A DNA stretch of 64,000 bases from Treponema vincentii (GTDB taxonomy: Bacteria; Spirochaetota; Spirochaetia; Treponematales; Treponemataceae), in NCBI RefSeq assembly GCF_010365865.1, contig NZ_CP048020.1, positions 2,666,001 through 2,730,000 of the forward strand, given 5' to 3'. The translations under genes were made by a program, and so were the position numbers. The notes under the pieces are model-generated. The model searched no databases and was not told the origin of the DNA. It saw only the letters and a list, made by a program, of their open reading frames with translations. Below, in pieces: positions 41,689 through 49,890 of the stretch (positions are counted from its first letter, which is position 1; each line of letters starts with the position of its first letter).

Positions 41689-41981
41689 GCTGTTATCCTC
41701 CGCTGGAGTTTCTCTGATAGACGGCACTCGCTCCAATCAATAGCTTGTGAGTTGATAGATTTCCAATTCACACCGAAGCCGTAGTAATGCCCTCGCAGGA
41801 AGAGATTTGCAAAATCGTTATTTTTAATATTAGGCATATCGCTTTTTTCAAGATGGGCATCAAAACATGCTACGTATAAATTCTTTCTGCAACTTTCTAT
41901 TACTACTTCCATAGTGATATGCTCATCTGTGATAACAAGGTGATCTATCACACGCGCTTTAAATCGTTTCCATTTTTTCAT
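41685..41981 (-). CDS. First gene of the early operon, unknown function
   Basis: 98 residues: MKKWKRFKARVIDHLVITDE, EVVIESCRKNLYVACFDAHL. GGAGG lies 5 nt before the ATG, within the structured leader. No helix-turn-helix is visible, so it does not look like a repressor or Cro. Possibly an antitermination or anti-host early factor by position only. Confidence 0.5.
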   Translation of the reverse strand: MKKWKRFKARVIDHLVITDEHITMEVVIESCRKNLYVACFDAHLEKSDMPNIKNNDFANLFLRGHYYGFGVNWKSINSQAIDWSECRLSEKLQRRITA

Positions 41982-41991
41982 AAGAACCTCC

Positions 41992-42011
41992 TATCCTTAG
42001 GGCAAAGGATA
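41992..42011 (-). promoter_or_regulatory. Short hairpin just before the first early gene
   Basis: Inverted repeat TATCCTT / AAGGATA with a 6-nt loop, ending 10 nt before ATG 41981 and close to its GGAGG. It could mask the ribosome-binding site in the transcript. Confidence 0.4.
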
Positions 42012-42055
42012 AAAAAAAAGCACGTAAGGTTGACTTGCGGTTTCCCTACGTGCTT
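42011..42055 (-). terminator. Strong intrinsic terminator in the early-operon leader
   Basis: On the minus strand AAGCACGTA ... TACGTGCTT, a 9-bp perfect stem, followed by a run of T residues. It lies between the likely early promoter region and the first early gene, so the early operon is probably governed by attenuation or antitermination. Confidence 0.7.
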
Positions 42056-42090
42056 CCGGAGTGCTTATGGCTATCCGTCTCGCGTTTTAA

Positions 42091-42140
42091 GCGATTAAAC
42101 AGACAACCGCAATAACCTGTTTAACCGCTCAAAAACAACC
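42091..42140. other. Imperfect 12-bp inverted repeat in the phage right-end region
   Basis: GCGATTAAACAG ... CTGTTTAACCGC, 11 of 12 positions pairing, flanked by TTTT and AAAA. A smaller CCGAT/ATCGG hairpin lies just to the right. Region 42056-42340 has no gene; it may hold the early promoter, operators or a small RNA. Confidence 0.4.
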
Positions 42141-42218
42141 GATACAATCGGCTTTTCTGATTGATGACAAGGCAAGCCGTTTGCAAGCCAGCCGTAACAT
42201 GGTCTTGCGCGTCTTACC

Positions 42219-42234
42219 TTTACTCTTACAGTCA
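42219..42234 (-). promoter_or_regulatory. Weak sixth copy of the repeated motif (TGACTGTAAGAGTAAA)
   Basis: It matches TGACTATAAGGGTA at 12 of 14 positions and lies upstream of the early operon leader. It may be the early counterpart of the late sites or chance. Confidence 0.3.
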
Positions 42235-42322
42235 GAGGTCTGTTTTCGTGATAAAATGTTGTGATAATTTGTTAAGGTATGTACTAAAGGCTATCTATTG
42301 CATTTTCTTAAATTTTGATACA

Positions 42323-42338
42323 CAATCAATTCTTAATT
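42323..42338. other. Candidate attR
   Basis: CAATCAATTCTTAATT, one mismatch to attL at 4762-4777. It lies between the last phage leader sequences and the stop of the decayed TPR gene at 42340. Confidence 0.45.
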
Positions 42339-42339
42339 A

Positions 42340-42831
42340 TTAATTTGTACCTCTATTCACAGCAACTCTAAACAGTCGCTCAGCAAAACGATTGACGCAG
42401 GCCGCTGCCTCCTGTTTATCGGCAACGGGAGCGGGATGTTCGTAGCGGAAATAGCTGCTGCCGTCTTGGCCGATAAGACTGAGCCGGATACTGCTTTCGG
42501 CAATGTATGACGGACGCGCCTGCGGAATAACCGAGGTTTCCAGCGCCTCCGCACGGCGTAAATACCACCGCGCCTTAAACGGTACCGATTGAAATGCCCG
42601 ATAATAGAAGCTGTTTTTATACAACCCGTGCGTATTGCCGTCCGTATCCGCTATCGTGTACTCCTTTGCCAATTTCAAATTATGTATACTAAAGGCCGCT
42701 CGATAATATCGAATCAAGGCAGAATACTTTGTAAGCCTTGTTGTAGGAATACACCGAAGCCGAGTACAGCGAATCGTTTTGCAGCGCGAGTTCAATGCCT
42801 TTCCGGTAATAGAGCGCCGCATTCCTGTAAA
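42340..42831 (-). pseudogene. Decayed partial copy of the TPR gene at 43702-45528
   Basis: Three blocks are highly similar to separate parts of the intact TPR gene: its 3' end, the region around AKEYTIADTDGNTHGLYKNS, and part of the TPR domain in another frame. The blocks are joined by two deletions. One falls between two TTTCGG tracts of the parent, the other at a TTGT tract, as in microhomology-mediated deletion. The copy is next to attR, so it marks an old host duplication at the integration site. The following 42832-43030 holds no gene. Confidence 0.75.
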
Positions 42832-43030
42832 TTTTTGGGAAAACAACAGGGCATCTTGAAAGCCTTAAAACGGTTTTTCAAGAGCCCGGATGGGGTTAAT
42901 TATACCGCTGCTTTCAAAAACTTGTCAACGAAAAAATCATATCTGTCCAAGATAAAATAGCAAGTGTAAAAAGTCTGCCCTCAACAATTACGAAAGCTTG
43001 TATCAATCAATGAAAAAACAATTGCCCCCC

Positions 43031-43057
43031 CCTCAAAAGTCAAGAGGAAAATTCAAG
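43031..43057. repeat. Short repeat upstream of the BrnT/BrnA locus (copy 2)
   Basis: Matches 3345-3370 except for one additional A. Here it is only 14 nt before the TTGACA box. Confidence 0.6.
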
Positions 43058-43071
43058 GTTTTCAAAATTTA

Positions 43072-43100
43072 TTGACAATTACGTACATACACTATATATT
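43072..43100 (+). promoter_or_regulatory. Promoter of the split brnT/brnA locus
   Basis: TTGACA (43072-43077), 17-nt spacer, TATATT (43095-43100). Same boxes and spacing as the PIN operon promoter at 3481. Confidence 0.7.
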
Positions 43101-43118
43101 GATGAGAGGTTGTAGGCC

Positions 43119-43579
43119 ATGTTAAAAGGTGAACTTGTTCAGTCTGGCAGATTCGAGTGGTGGTCTGAAAAAGAAAATGCGAACATCAAGAATCATAAGG
43201 ATGCAAATAACAATGGGATTTCGTTTCGGGATATTTTGCCTATTTTTGACGACCCTTATTCGTGCGGAGGGTTTAATACCCCGACGCTTGCGTCGTAACA
43301 AAGGGTATTAAAGCCGACTGCAACCACCTTATGAGAACAACATACCCCGACGCTTGCGTCGGGGTTGTTGATTTTTATGAAATATACGACATAAAACATT
43401 CCGACGCCGGACAAGATAGATATAACGGTTTTGGGTATGTGGAAAAATCCGGTTTAAGCATTGTGCAAGTTGTGTACACGGAGACCAGTCGAATCCATAT
43501 TATCTCAGCTCGTCCTGCAACAGCGCAGGAAAGGAAAATGTATTATGACAGACTTAGACGAATATATCACCAAATGTGA
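43119..43579 (+). pseudogene. brnT: BrnT toxin gene split by a REP-like element
   Basis: The 5' part encodes MLKGELVQSGRFEWWSEKEN ... NGISFRDILPIFDDPY and then runs into the repeat and a stop at 43298. After the repeat the frame resumes with FYEIYDIKHSDAGQDRYNGF ... IHIISARPATAQERKMYYDR and stops at 43579. Removing 43256-43373 approximately restores the BrnT pattern DDPYFYEIYDIKHSD. The toxin (an RNase) is almost certainly inactive. Confidence 0.8.
43256..43373. repeat. REP-like palindromic element, copy 2 (inside brnT)
   Basis: About 118 bp, matching 4151-4267 with three or four differences. It includes both stems; the right one is CCCCGACG/CGTCGGGG with the CTTG loop. It is a clear insertion because the gene reads through when it is removed. 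TTAT/TTTAT at the two sides may be a short target duplication. Confidence 0.85.
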
Positions 43580-43721
43580 GGCTTGTGCAGTTCCCGACAG
43601 TCAAATTAACACAACAGATATTCCGGAATTAACTGAAGAAGATTTTGCGCGGGGACACTTTAAGTATTGGAAACCGCTTAAAATAAACGTTCCTAAATCG
43701 CCTACCTCACCGCAACTCTAA
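43545..43721 (+). pseudogene. brnA: Truncated BrnA-like antitoxin
   Basis: 58 codons overlapping the end of brnT by 35 nt. TDIPELTEEDFARGHFKYWK is the N-terminal BrnA pattern; the DNA-binding ribbon-helix-helix that should follow (e.g. ...VTVRLDxDVLxYFK) is missing, replaced by INVPKSPTSPQL and a stop at the junction with the TPR gene. Confidence 0.6.
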
Positions 43722-45528
43722 ACAATTGTGCAGCAAAACGGTTGACACAGGCAGCTGCCTCATGTTTGTCGGCAATAGAAGCGGGATGTTCATAGCGGAA
43801 ATAGATGCTGCCGTCTTGGCCGATAAGACTGAGCCGGATGCTGCTTTCGGTACATACTGCCGTGATGGAAAACGGCGCGTGTGCGGAAACCGTAAATAAC
43901 GATTTGTTTAAAGCGGCGGCAAGGCGTTTCTCGGTTCGTTTGCCGAGCCGTTCGTCTGCACCGGTACAGGCCAGCGTAACCGGCAACCGTATCCAATGTT
44001 CCGGAAAGCAGGCCGGATTGCTTTGCAGCAGCTCTTGATAGAGCGCCGTTTGCAGTTCGGCGTTTCTCGTGCAGAGTATCAGCGCCGCGGCAGCTTGTTC
44101 CCGCAGTTCTTTCTCCCACACCGGGTCGAGGGCATCCAGCGCTTCCCGCAACAGTTGTTCATCGCGGAGCAGGATACCTTTTTCGGCAATGTATGACGGA
44201 CGCGCTTGCGGAATAACCGAAGTTTCCAGCGCTTCCGCACGGCGTAAATACCGCCGCGCCTTAAACGGTACCGATTGAAATGCCCGATAATAGAAGCTGT
44301 TTTTATACAACCCGTGCGTATTGCCGTCCGTATCCGCTATCGTGTATTCCTTTGCCAATTTCAAATTATGTATACTAAAAGCCGCTCGATAATATCGAAT
44401 CAAAGCGGAATACTTTGTAAGATTTTTAGACCGGACAAAAAAATCCTTGGCGCTTTCAGGTATCCGCATCTTTTCCGCCGCATATTTTTTTTCGTATAAC
44501 GTCTGATACAGACCGTACAACTCAGTATAAAATTGCGCCGTACTCATCCCGAAGTTCGCAATCCACGAATAGTCGGTAACCCGCTCGATCTGTGTAATAT
44601 AACGCTCCGCTTGCTCCCAATGCCCCATCCGCAGATAGATTTTTGCAAGATTGATCAGCGGCAATGGCGTATAATTATCTTTTGTCGACTGCGCATAATA
44701 GGCAATCGCACGGTCAAAATTATTTTTCCGCTCTTCAAGCTCTCCGAGAATCAAATATCCTGATGAGCGTGAAAAATAGTCGGAAGCATTGCGGGCGTCT
44801 TCTTCAGCTTGATCAAAATGATAGAATTCGGTTTCCAAGATCGCCTTGTTGTAGGAATACACCGAAGCCGAGTACAGCGAATCGTTTTGCAGCGCAAGTT
44901 CAATGCCTTTCCGATAATAGAGCGCCGCATTCCGGTAGTCGAAGAGTTCGCCGTACAGATTTCCGAGCGCGTTTGCAATACAGCCGTCGTCGCCGTAGCT
45001 GCTGCGGGCATCGAGCATCGCTTTAATCCCCTCATCGGTTCGGTGCGTTTTAAAACAGAGCCATCCGTACGTTGACCATCCGAAAATATCGGTAGGATTA
45101 TACGAAAGATATTCGTGCAAAAGAGCGCGTGCCTCCTCTGCTTTATTCAACGCCGCCGCTGCGCTCGCTGCACCGTACAGGAGTTTGATGTTGTATCGGT
45201 TGATACGCAGGCCTTCGGTGAAGCGGCGGTATGCCGGTTCGTACAGTCCGTTGCTAAAATACATATCGCCGAGCTTGAGTTGGAAAAGCTCATTTGTCGG
45301 GTATCGCACGATACCTTCTTCGAGCAGCGCAGCAGCGGTATCCCAGTTTTCAGCTTGTACCGCCGCGTCCGCTTTTTGCAGCAGCTCATCAGCGTTCGAT
45401 GTGTTTGATGCAGGGAAAAGATGTAATAGTAATAGAAACAAAAACACCACGAGGAGCAGCCCGTTCCGTGATGCATGGCCGTTATGATGTGTATCGGTCT
45501 GCCGGTATTTTCGGTATTGTGCTTTCAT
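43702..45528 (-). CDS. TPR-repeat protein of the Bat-like operon
   Basis: 608 residues from ATG 45528 (GGAGG upstream; ATGA overlap with the transglutaminase gene). One N-terminal membrane segment (NGLLLVVFLFLLLLHLF) and then TPRs (about 50-340: DTAAALLEEGIVRYPTNELF, FQLKLGDMYFSNGLYEPAYR ...). The C-terminal region (AKEYTIADTDGNTHGLYKNS) is specific. It is probably a periplasmic scaffold of a MoxR/DUF58/transglutaminase system like Bat operons. A decayed copy is at 42340-42831. Confidence 0.75.
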   Translation of the reverse strand: MKAQYRKYRQTDTHHNGHASRNGLLLVVFLFLLLLHLFPASNTSNADELLQKADAAVQAENWDTAAALLEEGIVRYPTNELFQLKLGDMYFSNGLYEPAYRRFTEGLRINRYNIKLLYGAASAAAALNKAEEARALLHEYLSYNPTDIFGWSTYGWLCFKTHRTDEGIKAMLDARSSYGDDGCIANALGNLYGELFDYRNAALYYRKGIELALQNDSLYSASVYSYNKAILETEFYHFDQAEEDARNASDYFSRSSGYLILGELEERKNNFDRAIAYYAQSTKDNYTPLPLINLAKIYLRMGHWEQAERYITQIERVTDYSWIANFGMSTAQFYTELYGLYQTLYEKKYAAEKMRIPESAKDFFVRSKNLTKYSALIRYYRAAFSIHNLKLAKEYTIADTDGNTHGLYKNSFYYRAFQSVPFKARRYLRRAEALETSVIPQARPSYIAEKGILLRDEQLLREALDALDPVWEKELREQAAAALILCTRNAELQTALYQELLQSNPACFPEHWIRLPVTLACTGADERLGKRTEKRLAAALNKSLFTVSAHAPFSITAVCTESSIRLSLIGQDGSIYFRYEHPASIADKHEAAACVNRFAAQLFRVAVR

Positions 45529-47510
45529 TTGCCGTCCCTCCGACTTCGCTTCCAAGCCTTTTTTCCCTGCTTTTTCTCCGAGCGGTAAAGTTGCTTTGCA
45601 ATCGCAACATCTTCGTCGGTACAGGACGGCGCAAACTTTGCTTTTTGAGTGAGTGCGTAAAAAGCGTCGCTCGGATGTTTATAGAGCTGTTTCAGCGTAA
45701 GGATGATTTTTCGGTTATTCCTTGAAAATCTGATAATCAGATACGGATAGGCGCGGAAGGCGCCGTACAAGAGAAGCACAACGAGCACAGCAATGCAGAA
45801 CAGTATTCCGCGGTGCATTTTAAAGAACTGCGAAACACGCTGAGCAACGGTTTGGGCTTCTGCCGCCGAAAGCGTTCCACCGTGCCTGATACGGAGCGCC
45901 GAGCGGTTTAATAGGATTTCGTCAAGGAGCTGCGTAAATTGATCGCCGCCTGCCTGAAAAGAAAAATCGAGCGATTCACCGTCCGCGAGCTGTTCGGTGG
46001 TCGGGTCTATATCCACCCAGCCGAGATAGGGGAAAAAAACTTCCACCCACGCATGAGCCATATTCGCCCGCACCGGATAATAATTGAGGATACCCGATTC
46101 AGGCTGTAGAAAAAAACCGGCGGCGAGCCGCGCAGGAATGCCGAGGCTGCGGAGCATGAGGCAGTACGCAAAGGCGAAGTACGAGCAATAGCCCTTTTTC
46201 GATTCGGTTACAAAATACCGGAGCTGATCGCCATCGGGAGCCTGCCCGGGACGAAGCGAATATCGATACTCGCCTTCGCGGAAATAGTCGAGCAAGGCGT
46301 AGACCTTATCATAGTAGAGCGCAAAGGGGGCGGTAACCGATTCCGCGATAGGAAAGAGCAGCGCCTTTGTGCCGGAATCTACGGTCGTATAAAAACGCAA
46401 GGCTTCCGCCGAAAGCCCCTCAGCTGGATTTCCCGACGGAGGTTCCGCCGTAATAAGGTCGAGCGGCACACCGTACAGCACCTCGCTTTCCGCCTTGTAA
46501 GCGCCTTTAAAACTCACCGTGTCCCAAACCGTATACGGCGTTACCGACAGCGGATAATCGAGCGCGACCAGGGAATCGGGATCGAGGTTGACGGTAAATA
46601 TTTCTTGACTGACCCGCTCGCGGCACAGGAAAGACTGATGCGGAAGTTCCGCCGGTTGCTGAGTGATCCGCAGCGGCTGCTCCGGTTCGCCGGGCGCCGA
46701 CTTTTCATAAAATCCTTTTTGCGGACTCCAGCCCGACAGATACATACGGCGGAACAAGTGCGAATCATATTCCTGATCAACATGCACCACCATCACCAGA
46801 TTGGTGTTCATTTTTACCTCATCCTGCAACTGCAAAAACTGAGAAAAATCGAACTCGAAAAGCTTTTGTTCGAGCAGTCCGCCGTTATTGCCGACAGAGC
46901 CTTTATTAAATGTCCTGATGAGGAGCGCAAGCAAAACCACCGTTAAACCGATAAAGATGAGTGCAAACGCTGCGAACCGTCTGCGTTTTAAAAAAGGAAT
47001 GCAGAGCAAGGCTGTTTGAAGCAGCATGAAAACACCGGCAAAGCCCGCCGCAAAGAGCGGATTGGAAAAGACTGTCAGACGATAGTGCTGCTGCGGAAAA
47101 AACAGCAGGGAGAACACGAGAATAGCAGCAAGCGGTTCATAACGCCGCCACCGTTCGGTAGAAATGAACAGCGCCGTTGAGGTAACGCTGATGAAGGCGG
47201 TGAGCGCAAGTAAGCTGAATATCAGCTTGATGCGCAAAAAGAGGGTATCCGCAATAAGCTGCGGTATCAACGCGAGCAAGCCGAGTACACATGCAGGGAT
47301 AAGCAGCGCGGCGAAAAAACCGATAATCGCTGCCGCTTCCGCACGAATTCCCTTTCTATGCAGAAAGTGAATTGCCGCCGTGCAGCAAAGCCCCCATACC
47401 GGCAGCGCCGCTGCAGGCAGAATACCGGCAAGATAGCGGTACGGTACCGAAAGGAGCAGCAGGAGTGAGCATATACGGAGCACGGCGGCAGGTTTAGAGT
47501 AATTCTGCAT
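45525..47510 (-). CDS. Membrane transglutaminase-like protein (TgpA-type)
   Basis: 661 residues from ATG 47510. N-terminal multi-pass membrane region (about 1-220), then a periplasmic part with the transglutaminase core: Cys in KKGYCSYFAFAYCLMLRSLG, His in MAHAWVEVFFPYLGW, Asp in VDIDPTTEQ. A further membrane segment lies near 560-585. It is encoded after DUF58 and MoxR and before the TPR gene, the standard layout of this envelope system. Confidence 0.85.
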   Translation of the reverse strand: MQNYSKPAAVLRICSLLLLLSVPYRYLAGILPAAALPVWGLCCTAAIHFLHRKGIRAEAAAIIGFFAALLIPACVLGLLALIPQLIADTLFLRIKLIFSLLALTAFISVTSTALFISTERWRRYEPLAAILVFSLLFFPQQHYRLTVFSNPLFAAGFAGVFMLLQTALLCIPFLKRRRFAAFALIFIGLTVVLLALLIRTFNKGSVGNNGGLLEQKLFEFDFSQFLQLQDEVKMNTNLVMVVHVDQEYDSHLFRRMYLSGWSPQKGFYEKSAPGEPEQPLRITQQPAELPHQSFLCRERVSQEIFTVNLDPDSLVALDYPLSVTPYTVWDTVSFKGAYKAESEVLYGVPLDLITAEPPSGNPAEGLSAEALRFYTTVDSGTKALLFPIAESVTAPFALYYDKVYALLDYFREGEYRYSLRPGQAPDGDQLRYFVTESKKGYCSYFAFAYCLMLRSLGIPARLAAGFFLQPESGILNYYPVRANMAHAWVEVFFPYLGWVDIDPTTEQLADGESLDFSFQAGGDQFTQLLDEILLNRSALRIRHGGTLSAAEAQTVAQRVSQFFKMHRGILFCIAVLVVLLLYGAFRAYPYLIIRFSRNNRKIILTLKQLYKHPSDAFYALTQKAKFAPSCTDEDVAIAKQLYRSEKKQGKKAWKRSRRDGK

Positions 47511-48843
47511 GGCAATTTCCTGCGGTAAAGATACGGAGTTCCCGTTCGGCAGCTTCCTGCACCTTTCGATAAAAAGCATCCTGCCGTGCGGAAGCGGCGG
47601 GAGCGTACAGCAGCCGGTGTATGTACCCCCGGCTTAGGACACGATGTGCTAGCTCATCGGCCTGCATAAAGTCTTCCGATGCCGGCGGCGCGGCAAGGCA
47701 AAAAAGCGTTTCAACGCCGATTATACCTTCTGTATGCGACGGGCGAAACGACACAGCAGCTGCATTTCGAGGAACACTCCCTGTCGGCATATAACAGTAT
47801 AACAATCCCCCGCCGTCCGGCACTGCTTTAAAGACCGCCGCCGCATCGGGAAGCGCTTCCGATGCAGCACGGAGCGCCGGTATGGCTAGCAGATTTTGTA
47901 TCTGCGCAATCGCGGCGGCTCCTTCCTCGGTTATCTCGTACCGCTGCAAGGACTGCTGCGGATAATCATATAATAGAAGAGAGCATTGGATACCGGCATT
48001 GAGCAGCTCTATAATCACGCCGGAAAGGCGGCCGATAAAGGCGTCAAACACGGAGGCTGTCAAAGCTCGTTCTTTTTTTTTAACGCACACCGGCTCTTCT
48101 ATATATATCGTTAAGCGCTTGACCGGCGGCGGTTCAAAAGCGCCGAGCTTTATGGAAAGCGTATTGGTGTGTGCATAGAGCTTCCAGTGAATTTTCCGCG
48201 GATCGTCGCCGGGAAAATACGGACGCGATTCATAGAGTTCATTCGTGCGCTCTTGTGAGGGCAGATCGTTTACGGCACGGGAACGGAGATCGGGAAATAC
48301 CGTTTTTTGCGGCGAAAGCACCGGCTGTACTACGATATAGGGTACGGACAGACAAGGCGGCTGCGTATATACCGCGGCAAAAAAACCGGCAAAGTCCCGG
48401 ATATTGAGATACTGCCGTTTATAAAAGTACCGCCCGCGGGTCAGATTTTCGGGATAATATTTTGTTTGTATTCCCTGCAAGGGGATGGAAAGACGTGCGG
48501 CCGTCTCTGCGGTAGGTTCAGGCGATAGTGAAAACTCAATAGTATAAAAGGCTGCGGTTCCGGGAACACAAGGCGGGAAGGTCTTTGCAGATTCTGACTG
48601 CACGGTTTTGGAACAGGCGGGAGTAACCGTAAAGCCGCCGCCGTCTGAGGCAAGGTCAGGTTCTTCCGATTTCCAACACAGGGCGGTAACCGCTACAGCA
48701 GCGGCAGCGAAACCGGCATAGAGCATAAGTACCCCGCCGCATACCGCGCTCAAAAGCTCTCCGCGGAGCAAGCCGCTTATTAAAAGCAGCGCACCCATCA
48801 CGGTGTATACTGCGCCGTGCCTCGTAATCCGTATCCGCATCAT
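47494..48843 (-). CDS. DUF58-family protein
   Basis: 449 residues. Two N-terminal membrane segments (VMGALLLISGLLRG and GGVLMLYAGFAAAAVAVTAL) followed by the hallmark NDLPSQERTNELYESRPYFP GDDPRKIHWKLYAHTN region (broken here for length) and a VWA-like C-terminal domain. It works with MoxR-type ATPases. It starts 3 nt after the MoxR stop. Confidence 0.85.
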   Translation of the reverse strand: MMRIRITRHGAVYTVMGALLLISGLLRGELLSAVCGGVLMLYAGFAAAAVAVTALCWKSEEPDLASDGGGFTVTPACSKTVQSESAKTFPPCVPGTAAFYTIEFSLSPEPTAETAARLSIPLQGIQTKYYPENLTRGRYFYKRQYLNIRDFAGFFAAVYTQPPCLSVPYIVVQPVLSPQKTVFPDLRSRAVNDLPSQERTNELYESRPYFPGDDPRKIHWKLYAHTNTLSIKLGAFEPPPVKRLTIYIEEPVCVKKKERALTASVFDAFIGRLSGVIIELLNAGIQCSLLLYDYPQQSLQRYEITEEGAAAIAQIQNLLAIPALRAASEALPDAAAVFKAVPDGGGLLYCYMPTGSVPRNAAAVSFRPSHTEGIIGVETLFCLAAPPASEDFMQADELAHRVLSRGYIHRLLYAPAASARQDAFYRKVQEAAERELRIFTAGNCHAELL

Positions 48844-48846
48844 GCC

Positions 48847-49827
48847 TTATTGTGCCTCAGCCGGTTTTGTCCAATCCGTTTGTTTGTCGGCGGTGCGGAT
48901 AACCGCTTCGGTGATGCTGCTGATGAGTTCCGAAGCCGAGCCGTCGCCGGTTTTTATCAAGCACCGGTGAGCAAGTACGAGGGAGCTAAGTGTGCGGATA
49001 TCTCCATCCTCAACCCAATTGCGTCCGTTGACAAGCGCAAAGGTGCGGGCGAGGTACAGTAAATGCAAACCGGCGCGAGGCGATGTGCCGAGCCTAAACG
49101 CAGGATGGGCACGGGTCTCTTTTCCGATTCGCGCGATTATCTTCTCGAGTACGGGATGCACAAATACCTGCCGCTGTTCTTCCCGCGAAGCTGCGATATC
49201 CTCTATGGAAACAACCGGCGTAACCGGCTCCGGTTCTGCAGCGGGAAGGTGCGTTTGTTCATGCAGCAATTCGGTTTCCGCTTCTTCATCGGGGTAGCCG
49301 ATCGACAGGCATATACTGAACCGGTCTAACTGAGCAGCGGGGAGCGGATAGGTACCTAAACTTTCTACAGGATTTTGCGTAGCCGCTGTAAAAAAGTAGG
49401 GGCTTAACGGACGGGTTACCGTACCGGCAGTTACCTGTCGTTCAGCCATCGCTTCCAGTAAGGCAGACTGTACCTTCGGCGGAGTGCGGTTCAGCTCATC
49501 CGCAAGCAGGATGTCTGCGAACACCGGACCTTCCATAAATTCAAAGGTATTCAGCCCTGCATTAAAGACTTCCACGCCGGTGATGTCGTAGGGCAAAAGG
49601 TCGGGGGTGCATTGGATACGCCTGAACCGCGCCGCCTGCCCGTCTTTTTCGATAAGTGCTGCAAATGTTTTTACCAGTGTGGTTTTCCCGACGCCCGGCA
49701 CATCCTCTAAAAGAACATGCCCGCCGGTCAGATATGCGGTAATAAAAAGACGGAGAACATCCTTCTTTCCTTTAATCGCTTTTTCCAGTGCGGAAAGAAG
49801 CCGTTCCGCCGTTTTTTCGGTATTCAT
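48847..49827 (-). CDS. MoxR-type AAA+ ATPase
   Basis: 326 residues from MNTEKTAERLLSALEK at 49827. Walker A VPGVGKTTLVKTF, Walker B DILLADELNRTPPKVQSALL, sensor FFTAATQNPVESLGTYPLPAA and RFSICLSIGYPD. First gene of the Bat-like operon; a chaperone-like ATPase activating its VWA-type partners. Confidence 0.9.
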   Translation of the reverse strand: MNTEKTAERLLSALEKAIKGKKDVLRLFITAYLTGGHVLLEDVPGVGKTTLVKTFAALIEKDGQAARFRRIQCTPDLLPYDITGVEVFNAGLNTFEFMEGPVFADILLADELNRTPPKVQSALLEAMAERQVTAGTVTRPLSPYFFTAATQNPVESLGTYPLPAAQLDRFSICLSIGYPDEEAETELLHEQTHLPAAEPEPVTPVVSIEDIAASREEQRQVFVHPVLEKIIARIGKETRAHPAFRLGTSPRAGLHLLYLARTFALVNGRNWVEDGDIRTLSSLVLAHRCLIKTGDGSASELISSITEAVIRTADKQTDWTKPAEAQ

Positions 49828-49890
49828 AGCGGAGATTATAGCATAGTATGCGGAACACCTCAACTTTATGAAAAGAGGTACTGTCCTATC

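Larger units (their letters stand above)
4762..42338. mobile_element. Siphophage prophage, about 37.6 kb
   Basis: It contains integrase, recombination and replication genes, terminase, portal, capsid, a long-tail set with tape measure, NlpC/P60 and J-like tip proteins, a tail-fibre and lysis cassette and cargo genes. Nearly all run on the minus strand. The boundaries are set by an imperfect 16-bp direct repeat (CAAT[T/C]AATTCTTAATT) at 4762-4777 and 42323-42338, just outside integrase and the early leader. A long non-contractile tail is inferred from the single tail-tube gene, 885-residue tape measure and lambda M/L/K/J-like genes, with no sheath gene. Confidence 0.85.

Noticed and set aside
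4836-42290. ttagtacat (left) and atgtactaa (right) as att cores
   Set aside because: They are in inverted, not direct, orientation, so they cannot be attL/attR.
42056-42340. tRNA or tmRNA gene at the right phage end
   Set aside because: Hairpins are present but no cloverleaf, T-loop or CCA-like end could be traced.
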